Shown here piece by piece: positions 24,993 to 33,401 of a stretch of 64,000 bases of DNA. This DNA is from Sphingobium sp. CR2-8. Its GTDB lineage: Bacteria; Pseudomonadota; Alphaproteobacteria; Sphingomonadales; Sphingomonadaceae. The stretch is taken from assembly GCF_035818615.1 (NCBI RefSeq), contig NZ_JAYKZY010000002.1, positions 436,501 through 500,500 on the forward strand, in the 5' to 3' direction. How positions within the stretch are numbered: position 1 is the first letter of the stretch; each line of letters opens with the position of its first letter. Under the pieces are notes generated by a model that was given only the letters and a program-made list of their open reading frames with translations, was not told the origin of the DNA and made no database searches. Position numbers and translations under genes: made by a program.

Positions 24993-25214
24993 ATGCAGTC
25001 CGCCACTTCCCCTAAGCCCCGCGACGGCCTGATCGACATCGATGAGGTCGTCCGGGAAAGCTCGCTCTCCCGCAGCAGCATCTATCGCGGCATCAAGGCC
25101 GGCACCTTCCCGCCCGCCGTCCGCGTGTCCACGGGCCGCGTGGCTTGGCGCGCTTCGGAAATCGCCGAATGGTGCGCCGACCCGCTGGCCTGGAGCTACA
25201 AGATCGACTTCTAA
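24993..25214 (+). CDS. AlpA-family DNA-binding regulator
   Basis: A 73-aa protein with the MerR/excisionase-type winged helix of AlpA: LIDIDEVVRESSLSRSSIYR, GTFPPAVRVSTGRVAW and the closing EIAEW. AlpA-type proteins act in P4-like satellites and integrative islands, often as activators of excision. ATG 24993 is preceded by CGGAGG at 8-bp spacing; the in-frame start at 24942 has none. It lies 128 bp before the primase-helicase gene. Confidence 0.85.
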   Translation: MQSATSPKPRDGLIDIDEVVRESSLSRSSIYRGIKAGTFPPAVRVSTGRVAWRASEIAEWCADPLAWSYKIDF

Positions 25215-25342
25215 TCGGCCCTGATCGGGCGGGACCCAGAGCCCGCCTGGCCTCTCCTTGTCCAAGACTCAAGCTCGCCCCGCACAACAGGGGCTCTTCA
25301 TTCCGCGCGACCCCGCTTCGCGCGCAGCCAGAGCTATGCCCA

Positions 25343-27892
25343 ATGCCCACCACTCCCACCGAAATGGACGATTCGCCGCGCCAGGTTAGTGCGCAGGCCA
25401 TCGCCTTCTTCTCTGCCATCGGCCGCAATGGCCCTCTATCCTTCCGCGTCATCATGGACGACAAATCCCGCAAGGGCATGGGCGTGGAACAGATGACAGC
25501 GCCGTTCGACCAGGCCATGCAGAAGCTGCGCCGCTGGAACGACGCGGGCTATGGTATCTTCGTCCAAGTCAACGCGTCGGACGGGCAGGGGGTGACCGCC
25601 GCCAACATCACCGCCGCCACCTGCTTCTTTGCCGACTTTGACGGCACCCCCCTGGAGAACGTGCATCGGCTTGGCATCGCGCCGCACGTTATCGTGGAAA
25701 CGTCGCCCGGCAAGCGCCACTATTATTGGCGGGTGATCGGCATCACACTGAATCAATTCACTGCCGTCCAGAAGCGCCTGATTGCCCTGTTTGGGTCGGA
25801 CAAGAGCATCCACGACCTGCCACGCATCATGCGGCTGCCCGGCTTCCTTCACCAGAAGAATCCCGACGCACCAACCTTGGTCACTTGCACGGTGATGGAG
25901 GGGTTGGCACCTTATTCCATCTCGGAATTCATGATGGCGCTCTCTGAGGCAGAAATAGCGCACGGGACCGGCGCATCCGAAGGCAGAAGCAAGGCTGATA
26001 CCATAGCCGCTCTGGCTCAGCCCAAGGCGGGCAAAGCCGAGCTTGCGCGGGCGGAGGCGGCGCTCCGCCATCTGATCGACAAGGACGCGCTGGCAATCGG
26101 CGACTATAGCGATTGGAGTCGCTTGGGTATCGCGCTGAAGAATAGCTATGGCGAAGACGGGTTCGCGCTGTTCCTTCAGGTTTCGTCCGAAGACGCTTCG
26201 TTCAATGGCGAGGATGACGTTCGCAAGCACTGGGACGGCGTCAAGACCAATCGTCCCAAAGATCAGCAGCTCACCATTGCCACCTACTTTGCCAAGGCCA
26301 AAGATGCAGGCTGGATCGACGCCGCTGAGCAAGCGGCTATCAGCGGCGCGGGCGGCGGCAAGGTCAAGCCCGACGCGGCTTCGATCATCCTCGACCAGGC
26401 CGCAGCGGCCGGAGACGAGGTGTTCCTGTCGCCTGATGGCAAAGCCTATGTCCAGATTGCGCAAGAGCAGGCGGGCAAGGCCCGGCACGTGACGCTGGCC
26501 CTTGGCGGCGACGATTATCGTGGCATCCTGTGCCTGCGCTATCACGAGCAGCAGGTCGTCAAGACCGCGCCCAAGGATCAGGTCAGCGCCGCCGTCGGCA
26601 TCCTGCATGCCCGCGCTCGTCAGGCCGACGTGCGCCATCCTGTATATCTGCGGGTGGCGCACCATGAGGGCCGGGTGTACATCAATCTCGATCCCGACAA
26701 AGGCGTGGTGGCGGTGATCGACCCGATCGGCTGGCGCATTATGGACGAGGAGCCGCCGGTGCACTTCGTCGCCGGCAGCCGTGGACCGCTGCCGATGCCG
26801 CAGTCCGGCGGGTCAAAGGCGACGTTTGCGAGGCACTTTAACGTCAGCCCGGAGGACCTGAACCGGGTCATCGGCTTCCTGCTGTCCATGTTCAATGACG
26901 AGGGGGCTTATCCCATCCTGCTGGTGGAGGGCGTCGCCGGATCGGCAAAAAGCAACCTTGGCGACAAGGCGCTGGCGTTGATCGACCCACCCATTGGCGA
27001 TCGGCAGGCAGCGCGGTTCAGCATGGCCGAGGAGGAGCGCAATCTGCACATCCAGGCTTCGCGCTGCTCCATGCTGTACCTGGACAATATTTCGGTGTTT
27101 TCCGCAGACGTGGCCGATCAGCTTTGCCGCCTAGCGTCGGGCGCTGCGTCGTCACATCGAGTTCTTCATAGCAATGATGCCGAGCAGCTGTTCTTCGTCC
27201 GCCGGCCTTGTATCGTCAGCTGTATCGCCACGCCAAGCAGTCGGGGCGACCTGCTGAGCCGATCGCTTAGGGTTACGGCGACCAGGCTGGAGAAGCGGCA
27301 GACCGAGGCGGCCGTCTGGCGGGCGTTCAACGCCGACGCCGGAAAGATGGTCGGCTTCCTGCTGGACTGCGTGTCGGCGGGCCTGCGCAATCGGGCGGCG
27401 GTGGCCACGCGGATAGAGGGCGGCGAACTGGCGCTGCCGCGCCTAGCCGACTTTGCTGCTTGGGTGGAGGCGACAGGCGAGCCCATGGGGCTGGAGCCAG
27501 GCGATTTTGCCGCGCTGCTGAACGAGGAGCAGGAAAGCATGCAACGCAAAGCGGTGGACGGGCATCCGTTGATCGACGCCTTGGCGGCTTACTTTCAGAA
27601 CCAGGAAGCGAAGATAGAGGGTAAGACAGCACGCGAGCTGCGGGACATGCTTGCCCCGTACGACCGGACGAACAGCCTACCTGCGGTCAATCAGTTCTCA
27701 GCCATGTTCCGTCGGATGGCTGAAGGCCTGCGCACGTCAGGATTCGACGTGTCGGAGGGCCGGAATGGCAAACGCAAGGTGACAACGTTCAGCATCGCAA
27801 CGAACGACGCGTTCGAGCGCAAGCCGGCTGATGATAATCATGGCCACCCCGCAGCCGCCAGCGTCAACAACGATGGTCCGCTGCCCTTCTAA
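25343..27892 (+). CDS. Primase-helicase replication protein with PriCT-2 domain
   Basis: An 849-aa replication protein of the satellite/plasmid type. The N-terminal archaeo-eukaryotic-like primase region (about 40-220) shows TCFFADFDGTP with the metal-binding Asp pair, VETSPGKRHYYW and LPRIMRLPGFLHQK. A PriCT-2-type domain follows (about 235-330, with YSDWSRLGIALKNSYGEDG). The C-terminal third is an ATPase with Walker A GVAGSAKS, Walker B-like MLYLDN and an R-finger-like region (LLSRSLRVTATRL). It probably primes and unwinds the element at the GCGGGTAC repeats directly downstream, as P4 alpha does at its own iterons. ATG 25343 is used; earlier in-frame codons overlap alpA. Confidence 0.8.
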   Translation: MPTTPTEMDDSPRQVSAQAIAFFSAIGRNGPLSFRVIMDDKSRKGMGVEQMTAPFDQAMQKLRRWNDAGYGIFVQVNASDGQGVTAANITAATCFFADFDGTPLENVHRLGIAPHVIVETSPGKRHYYWRVIGITLNQFTAVQKRLIALFGSDKSIHDLPRIMRLPGFLHQKNPDAPTLVTCTVMEGLAPYSISEFMMALSEAEIAHGTGASEGRSKADTIAALAQPKAGKAELARAEAALRHLIDKDALAIGDYSDWSRLGIALKNSYGEDGFALFLQVSSEDASFNGEDDVRKHWDGVKTNRPKDQQLTIATYFAKAKDAGWIDAAEQAAISGAGGGKVKPDAASIILDQAAAAGDEVFLSPDGKAYVQIAQEQAGKARHVTLALGGDDYRGILCLRYHEQQVVKTAPKDQVSAAVGILHARARQADVRHPVYLRVAHHEGRVYINLDPDKGVVAVIDPIGWRIMDEEPPVHFVAGSRGPLPMPQSGGSKATFARHFNVSPEDLNRVIGFLLSMFNDEGAYPILLVEGVAGSAKSNLGDKALALIDPPIGDRQAARFSMAEEERNLHIQASRCSMLYLDNISVFSADVADQLCRLASGAASSHRVLHSNDAEQLFFVRRPCIVSCIATPSSRGDLLSRSLRVTATRLEKRQTEAAVWRAFNADAGKMVGFLLDCVSAGLRNRAAVATRIEGGELALPRLADFAAWVEATGEPMGLEPGDFAALLNEEQESMQRKAVDGHPLIDALAAYFQNQEAKIEGKTARELRDMLAPYDRTNSLPAVNQFSAMFRRMAEGLRTSGFDVSEGRNGKRKVTTFSIATNDAFERKPADDNHGHPAAASVNNDGPLPF

Positions 27893-27933
27893 CCATATGT
27901 GGGGCTTGGTTCCGGCGCGCCGCTAAGCCCACT

Positions 27934-28222
27934 GGCGGGTACTGGCGGGCACTCCATCTTATCCGTACCCGCTGTCGAAACCCGCGCAAATGCTGGGCTG
28001 GCGGGTATAGCGGGTACTGCGGGTACTCTTTTCAATGTTCAGTAAGAGAATAGGGGCAGGGCACGCCGTGCCCGCCAGGCGTGCCCCTGCGCCATACCTG
28101 CGTCGCCAGGCAAAACCTCTGGTCGGACACCCGCAGTACCCGCCATACCCGCGAATGGCAGAAAAGCTCGGTTTTTGGGGCGGGCACCCGCCCATCACAG
28201 TGCACGCCAAGTACCCGCCGCT
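27934..28222. repeat. GCGGGTAC iteron-like repeats, candidate origin
   Basis: This gene-free stretch after the primase carries about ten copies of a GCGGGTAC core. Two are in tandem at 27934-27953, one is inverted at 27965, three are tandem at about 10-bp spacing at 28000-28028, three are inverted at about 28128-28152, and inverted variants occur near 28184 and 28209. One-turn spacing of several copies on the same helix face, next to a primase-helicase gene, is what an iteron-type replication origin looks like. Confidence 0.6.
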
Positions 28223-28402
28223 GCGCATGACATGCGGATTTACCCGTTCGCAGCTGATGGGACAGAGATTTTCGATCGGTGAAGTAACCTTTTTTGTGGA
28301 TCAAGAGCGCATGTGTCGGCCGGACGCCGGCAATCTGCACAGTCAGTCCTGCGCCCCCTATCCTTGCCTGAATCTCACTATGCCGAGCCAGTGCCTGATA
28401 TC

Positions 28403-28789
28403 TCATCTTCCACGCGGTCGGGTGGTCATGGCCCTTTGTCGCCGCAGCACTTCAAATGCTCCACTGGCCTTTGCCAGCGCCACCTCTGCTGCATGAATGT
28501 CAAGTGTCAGCAACAACTCTTCACGGCCGCACATTTGCAGGAATACTGCCAACACGCGCTCTGACCGCGCGGACAACGCAACGAGATGATGCCCATTGGG
28601 TCCTGTGGCTCCATTTATCCAGTTGCGAGCAGTGTGATCTGAGGCATTTGTCCATTTCATGATGGTTTTCGCGGAAGCCGCTGTCGTGCCGAGTTCGTCC
28701 CGCAGAGCCGCGCTGATACGATCGACAAATTCCCTCTCTGTCAGGCGCGCAGGATCGTTCGGAAATCCATTGGGAGTATTTGGAAACAT
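28403..28789 (-). CDS. Hypothetical protein, possible regulator
   Basis: A 128-aa protein divergent from the serine recombinase. A helical, HTH-like middle part (TAASAKTIMKWTNASDHTARNWINGATGP in sequence pieces AKTIMKWTNASDHTARNWI) resembles phage-type DNA-binding modules; the end is basic (RRQRAMTTRPRGR). ATG 28789 is preferred because AAAGG lies 9 bp upstream and the codon falls in the GGAAACATGTTTCC palindrome. A start at 28807 is possible. Autoregulation through that palindrome is a reasonable inference. Confidence 0.6.
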   Translation of the reverse strand: MFPNTPNGFPNDPARLTEREFVDRISAALRDELGTTAASAKTIMKWTNASDHTARNWINGATGPNGHHLVALSARSERVLAVFLQMCGREELLLTLDIHAAEVALAKASGAFEVLRRQRAMTTRPRGR

Positions 28790-28795
28790 GTTTCC
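28782..28795. promoter_or_regulatory. Perfect 14-bp palindrome, candidate operator
   Basis: GGAAACATGTTTCC is a perfect palindrome that contains the proposed start codon of the leftward regulator gene and lies 52 bp before the rightward recombinase gene. A dimeric repressor bound here could control both directions. Confidence 0.5.
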
Positions 28796-28847
28796 GTACC
28801 TTTCCATCTAGAAAAGGCTCAGCCCGACTCCAGGATTCCAAGCGGCC

Positions 28848-30419
28848 ATGGTCATCAATTGGAACTCAACACATTCTGCCGGCGATATCGAACGGCCGCT
28901 TATTCCGGCTGCAGAATATGTACGGATGTCGACGGAGCATCAGCAATATTCGACAGATAACCAAAGCGTGGTCATCCGCCAATATGCCGAGCGCCATGGA
29001 TACACTATCGTTAGAACCTATGCGGACGAGGGAAAGAGTGGCCTCACAATCGCAGGCCGCCCTGGTTTGCGCCAGATCATAGACGATGCCGAAAGCGGCA
29101 ACGCTGACTTTGCGGCGGTCCTGGTTTATGACGTCAGCAGGTTTGGGCGCTTCCAAGATGCTGACGAGGCGGCCAGCTACGAGTTGCGCCTCCGTCATGC
29201 TGGCGTGATTGTGCAATATTGCGCCGACCAGTTCGACAATGACGGTAGCATACCGTCCTCGTTGATAAAAACGGTCAAGCGGGTCATGGCGGGTGCATAT
29301 AGCCACGATCTGTCGATCAAGGTCTTCGCGGGACAAGCTAATCTCATTCGTCTGGGTTACCGGCAAGGTGGCGCCGCAGGTTACGGACTGCGCCGGGTGC
29401 TCATCGACCGCACGGGACAACAGAAAGGTACGCTTGATCGAGGACAACAGAAAAGCATCGCAACCGATCGCGTCGTTCTCGCCTCTGGTCCAGATGAGGA
29501 AGTCGAGATCGTCAGAGCGATTTACAGGCGCTTCGTGCAAAACGGCCAAAACGAGCAGGAGATTGCGGATTGGCTGAACTCCGTTGGCAAGCTGACGGAT
29601 CTAAACCGGCCTTGGACGCGAGGTACCGTCCATCAAATCCTTATCAACGAGAAATATGCCGGCCATAATGTTTGGGCTCGAACATCTTTCAAGCTAAAGC
29701 AGCGACATGTCGCCAATGATCCGAGAGAATGGATCAGAGCGGACAACGCCTTTCCAGCCATTGTGGATCAAAACATCTTCGATGAGGCGCAGGCAATCAT
29801 AAGCGCAAGAACTGTTCGTCTTTCCGATGAAGAGCTGTTGCAAAAGCTGTCGGAAATACTGCAGCACACCGGCGTCCTGTCCGGCATCATCATCGACGAA
29901 TATGATGATGCCCCTTCCAGCAGCGCATACCGGACGCGGTTTGGAAGTCTGTTGAGAGCCTATGCTTTGGTCGGCTTCGCTCCAGATCGAGACTATCGCT
30001 ACTTGGAAATAAATCGCGAACTGCGGTCACGTTTCCCCGCCGTTTTACAAAAGTTAATGCTCGGCGTGGAAGCGTGCGGCGGCCAAATACGGCGAGATGC
30101 CAGGAGCGATCTCCTGACGATCAATTCGGAATTTACAGTTTCGGTGGTAATCGCGCGTTGCATATCCACTTCGGGTGGCGCGCCAAGGTGGAAACTGCGT
30201 CTCGATACCGACCTTCATCCGGATATCACCGTAGCGGTGCGAATGAACACCGATAACGTGGCGATACGCGACTATTATGTCTTACCGCGCCTGGACTTAG
30301 GCGACGCAGTCCTGCGGCTATGTGAATGGAACGGTCTATCGCTGGACGCCTATCGTTTTGATGAACTCGACACATTCTTCAATCTCTGCCGACGCCGTGA
30401 CCTTCGGAGGATCGCATGA
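28848..30419 (+). CDS. Serine recombinase of the recombinase-ParB-ParB operon
   Basis: A 523-aa recombinase. The resolvase domain holds the catalytic Ser in AAEYVRMSTEHQQYSTDNQ and the core VYDVSRFGRFQDADEA; the recombinase domain follows (IADWLNSVGKLTDLNRPWTR, then KYAGHNVWAR). The last about 200 residues have no zinc ribbon and instead form an unrecognised domain (from FGSLLRAYALVGFAPD). Its stop overlaps the next gene as ATGA. The recombinase probably moves or resolves this module, using the ParB-like partners as DNA-binding accessories; that role is inferred from the tight coupling. Confidence 0.85.
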   Translation: MVINWNSTHSAGDIERPLIPAAEYVRMSTEHQQYSTDNQSVVIRQYAERHGYTIVRTYADEGKSGLTIAGRPGLRQIIDDAESGNADFAAVLVYDVSRFGRFQDADEAASYELRLRHAGVIVQYCADQFDNDGSIPSSLIKTVKRVMAGAYSHDLSIKVFAGQANLIRLGYRQGGAAGYGLRRVLIDRTGQQKGTLDRGQQKSIATDRVVLASGPDEEVEIVRAIYRRFVQNGQNEQEIADWLNSVGKLTDLNRPWTRGTVHQILINEKYAGHNVWARTSFKLKQRHVANDPREWIRADNAFPAIVDQNIFDEAQAIISARTVRLSDEELLQKLSEILQHTGVLSGIIIDEYDDAPSSSAYRTRFGSLLRAYALVGFAPDRDYRYLEINRELRSRFPAVLQKLMLGVEACGGQIRRDARSDLLTINSEFTVSVVIARCISTSGGAPRWKLRLDTDLHPDITVAVRMNTDNVAIRDYYVLPRLDLGDAVLRLCEWNGLSLDAYRFDELDTFFNLCRRRDLRRIA

Positions 30420-31309
30420 CGAATGCACGCCCCGCTCAAAAAGTGGAATGGATCGCCTTGGACCGCATTACCGTGGTAAATCCGCGCGTACGCAACAAAA
30501 AGGTCTTCAAGGAAATAGTCGACAATATTGCACAGATTGGCCTCAAGCGACCAATCACGGTGACACGTAGAGTTGAGGCTGACGGCCCCTTTTATGACCT
30601 CGTATGTGGACAAGGCCGACTTGAGGCTTACTTGGCGTTAGGCCAAAAGGAAGTGCCCGCTTTGGTGGTTTCAGCCGATCCAGAAGATTGCCTAATCGCG
30701 AGCCTAGTTGAGAACTGCGCACGCCGCCAACACACCTCTCTCGATCTCCTCCATGACATTGGCGGCATGCGGGAGCGCGGCCACAGCTGCTCGGAAATCG
30801 CGAGAAAAACCGGGCTGACGTTCGAATATGTCAGCGGGGTTTCTCGGCTATTGGAGCAAGGAGAGGAGCGGCTTTTGCGCGCGGTCGAGGCCCGTGTAAT
30901 TCCTGTGAGTACTGCACTGGCTATTGCGAACGCAAAGGAACATGAGGTTCAACGGGCCCTCCAAGAAGCATATGAGACAGGTCAGCTGAAGGGCAAACGG
31001 CTTCTAGCTGCAAAGCGCATCGTGGAAACCCGTCGTCGCTATGGACGCGAGGTGGTGAAACAAGCCTCGCCTCATGGCGAACGAATGTCTTCTGCTGCAC
31101 TAATGCGCGCCTATGAGGATGATGTGACGCGGAAAAAAGATATGATCCGTCGTGCAAATGCCACCCGAAGCCGGCTGATGATCATCGTAGAGGCCGTTCG
31201 GCAGCTTAAAAATGACACTTCCTTTACCGCACTTCTGGAGCGGGAGGGCATGTCATCTATGCCCGAGCGCTTAGCGCAACGTGTGGATGTACTGGGGGTA
31301 GCGTCATGA
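30416..31309 (+). CDS. ParB/RepB-like protein 1
   Basis: A 297-aa protein with a ParB N-terminal domain (WIALDRITVVNPRVRNKK, then VCGQGRLEAYLALG, the GxxRxxA-type box with Gln for Glu, and SLVENCARRQHTSLD) and a central helix-turn-helix (CSEIARKTGLTFEYVSGVSRLL). The C-terminal part resembles RepB plasmid partition proteins. No ParA-like ATPase accompanies it, so ordinary partitioning is unlikely. It overlaps its neighbours by 4 bp (ATGA) at both ends and is the same length as ParB-like protein 2. Confidence 0.85.
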   Translation: MTNARPAQKVEWIALDRITVVNPRVRNKKVFKEIVDNIAQIGLKRPITVTRRVEADGPFYDLVCGQGRLEAYLALGQKEVPALVVSADPEDCLIASLVENCARRQHTSLDLLHDIGGMRERGHSCSEIARKTGLTFEYVSGVSRLLEQGEERLLRAVEARVIPVSTALAIANAKEHEVQRALQEAYETGQLKGKRLLAAKRIVETRRRYGREVVKQASPHGERMSSAALMRAYEDDVTRKKDMIRRANATRSRLMIIVEAVRQLKNDTSFTALLEREGMSSMPERLAQRVDVLGVAS

Positions 31310-32199
31310 CCCGGCGGCCATATATTCCAGTGAAGATCGGATTTGAAGAAACTAGCCTTCGCATACCGATCGACGCCATCCTGCCTCTCCGCGAAGTGTC
31401 CGAAAATGTACGAAAATCAATGAAGTATGGGCAGATCGCCGCAGCTATTGCAGAGGTAGGGATAATCGAACCTCCAGCCGTGGCACGCGACGCAACCGAC
31501 CGGAACAAATTCCATCTGTTAGACGGCCATCTGCGCCTCGACATTCTTCGCGCGCGCGGTGAGGCGGAAGTCGTGTGCTTGATCGCCATAGACGATGAGG
31601 CTTTCACTTATAACAAGCGGATAAGCCGAATAGCTACCATCCAAGAGCATAAGATGATCTTGAACGCCATTAAGAAAGGAGTGTCAGAGGAACGATTAGC
31701 ACGCGCGTTGAATGTAGACATTCATAATATTCGCCTTAAACGAAATTTGCTTGTTGGCATATGCCCAGAGGTTGCCGACTTACTGAGGGATCGCCACGTT
31801 CCGATCAACACCTTTTCGGAACTTCGTCGCCTCAAGGAAGTACGGCAGATGGAAGTGGCAATGGCGATGATCGCGATGAACCGCTATTCTGTCGGATATG
31901 TGAAAACAATGGTGGCATCTACGCCTGACGACCATTTCGTCCCAGGTCGAAAACCACGTACTAAACTTGGTATGAGTAACGACCAAATTGAAATGATGGC
32001 TAGAGAATCCGACATGGTGGGGAGGCAGTTCAACCTCATCACAAAGGATTATGGTGTCGACAATCTGGATTTGGCGGTAGCGGTAGGATATGTATCAAAT
32101 CTACTCGATAATGCTGCTGTTGTTCGCCATCTTGCACAACACCATAGTGACCTACTTGCTGAATTCCAAAAAGTTGCGGATTGGCAGAAAGCCGCTTGA
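31306..32199 (+). CDS. ParB/RepB-like protein 2
   Basis: A second 297-aa ParB-like protein: an N-terminal domain (RIPIDAILPLREVSENVRKS, LLDGHLRLDILRARG, IATIQEHKMIL), an HTH (GVSEERLARALNVDIHNIRLKR) and a C-terminal region like RepB partition proteins. It shares its layout but little obvious sequence with ParB-like 1, which suggests a heterodimeric pair. It is translationally coupled to the upstream gene and ends the operon. Confidence 0.85.
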   Translation: MTRRPYIPVKIGFEETSLRIPIDAILPLREVSENVRKSMKYGQIAAAIAEVGIIEPPAVARDATDRNKFHLLDGHLRLDILRARGEAEVVCLIAIDDEAFTYNKRISRIATIQEHKMILNAIKKGVSEERLARALNVDIHNIRLKRNLLVGICPEVADLLRDRHVPINTFSELRRLKEVRQMEVAMAMIAMNRYSVGYVKTMVASTPDDHFVPGRKPRTKLGMSNDQIEMMARESDMVGRQFNLITKDYGVDNLDLAVAVGYVSNLLDNAAVVRHLAQHHSDLLAEFQKVADWQKAA

Positions 32200-32261
32200 G
32201 CAGATGTTCAATTCGCACATAGAGTGATGCAGCGCCACCACGCCGCAACCTTTCGAACGGT

Positions 32262-32507
32262 TCAAGCCAAAGCGTCGATACCCATTACCTGCATGTACGC
32301 CACCGCCTCGAACGACCAGCGCCGGTCGCCGTGCAGGATCACGCCCAGCTTCCGCGTGTCGCGGTGCCAACTGATCTCGACCAGGCGCTGCCCGGTGTCC
32401 GGGTCGCAGGCAGTGATGCGATCGTAGCCATCGGGATCATCGCAGACGCGCTCGGCCTGGAGGGTGATGCCATCGAAGGTGACGGGGTGGGTTGTGTCGT
32501 TTGTCAT
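32262..32507 (-). CDS. Small hypothetical protein
   Basis: An 81-aa soluble protein (VTFDGITLQAERVCDDPDGYDR then DTRKLGVILHGDRRWSFEA), of unknown function. ATG 32507 is used since the residues before it (from 32573) look non-coding. It lies 68 bp from the DUF1810 gene on the same strand. Confidence 0.6.
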   Translation of the reverse strand: MTNDTTHPVTFDGITLQAERVCDDPDGYDRITACDPDTGQRLVEISWHRDTRKLGVILHGDRRWSFEAVAYMQVMGIDALA

Positions 32508-32575
32508 GTCCGCCACTTTACAGGCCGTCAGCAACGTTGACCAACTTTGCACGCCGCTTATGAGCAGCGACAACG

Positions 32576-33007
32576 TTATCGACGCGCCAGAAACGCAAGC
32601 GTGGAATCGTCACGCACACCCCCGAACCATCGATCCAATGCGGCGCTGAACAAGACGCCGCCGCCCGCCGCTTCGAACAGGGTCAGGGAAGACCGCAGCT
32701 TCATGGCGTCTACATCGCCCAGTACGCCCGCAGCGCTGTGGCCTTGCGGCAGATCCTGCAGTGCGCGCACGCAATCCCGCAGGCGTTGGCCCAGCGTAGG
32801 GTGCCCCATATACGCCCGTGCCTCGTCTAGCGACGCGATGGCATAGTGCTGCGCCACCGGACTGCGGCCCAGTCCCGCCAGCTGCGGGAATACGAACCAC
32901 ATCCAGTGACTGGTTTTTCGGCCCCGGCGCAGCTCGGCCAGGGCTTCCGTGTAGGTGTCTTGTTGGGCGTTGAGGAAGCGCTTAAAATGATGGGATTCGC
33001 TGGTCAT
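32576..33007 (-). CDS. DUF1810 family protein
   Basis: A 143-aa protein with the marks of DUF1810: FLNAQQDTYTEALAELRRG, KTSHWMWFVFPQLAGLGRS, AQHYAIASLDEARAYMGHP and KLRSSLTLFE. The family is of calpastatin-like annotation in some databases but has no established role. It is a common accessory gene in islands of this bacterial group. ATG 33007 begins the family-like sequence. Confidence 0.85.
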   Translation of the reverse strand: MTSESHHFKRFLNAQQDTYTEALAELRRGRKTSHWMWFVFPQLAGLGRSPVAQHYAIASLDEARAYMGHPTLGQRLRDCVRALQDLPQGHSAAGVLGDVDAMKLRSSLTLFEAAGGGVLFSAALDRWFGGVRDDSTLAFLARR

Positions 33008-33061
33008 GCGGCTAAGACTCCGACGGCGGTCGGTCGTTCCGCATGACTGGATTGCGTCCAT

Positions 33062-33401
33062 CTCCGCCGTTCGAAATGCCGGGCATCACTCCCGGAATTG
33101 GGCATTCTATATAGCCGTCAATCAGCATGTACCAAGGTCAGCACTGAAGCTCCGCCGCTACCCGGACAAATCTCTCGCGGAATTCACCGGTGCGAACAAC
33201 ACGCATGTCAGAACTTCAATTCACGTGAGCGTGGCGACCATCTTTCCTTAGCTCAAGGTTCATTTGGGGCTCCGATATGTGGGACCTGCCGTTTCGTCGA
33301 CACGATTGAGCCTTTTGGCTCGCGGGGACTGAAACTCCATCGCGGGATGGACTCCCCACCGCTGACCGTTATGAGGGCCAGTCAACTAAGCGGATTTATC
33401 C
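33062..33401 (+). other. Gene-free leader of the reverse transcriptase, candidate ncRNA
   Basis: No convincing gene lies in these 340 bases. Two hairpins sit close to the RT start: GAGCC-TTTT-GGCTC (33308-33321) and, from 33324, GGGGA with an inner TCCATC-gcgg-GATGGA stem closed by TCCCC (33353-33357). Several known defence RTs copy an RNA encoded just upstream of the RT gene, so this leader is a candidate template RNA; nothing in the sequence proves it is transcribed separately. Confidence 0.4.

Noticed and set aside
27934..28222. CRISPR array
   Set aside because: The repeats are 8-10 bp, partly tandem and in both orientations, with no regular spacers and no cas genes.
28403..28807. Upstream start at 28807 for the regulator-like gene
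   Set aside because: There is no ribosome binding site; ATG 28789 has AAAGG at proper spacing.
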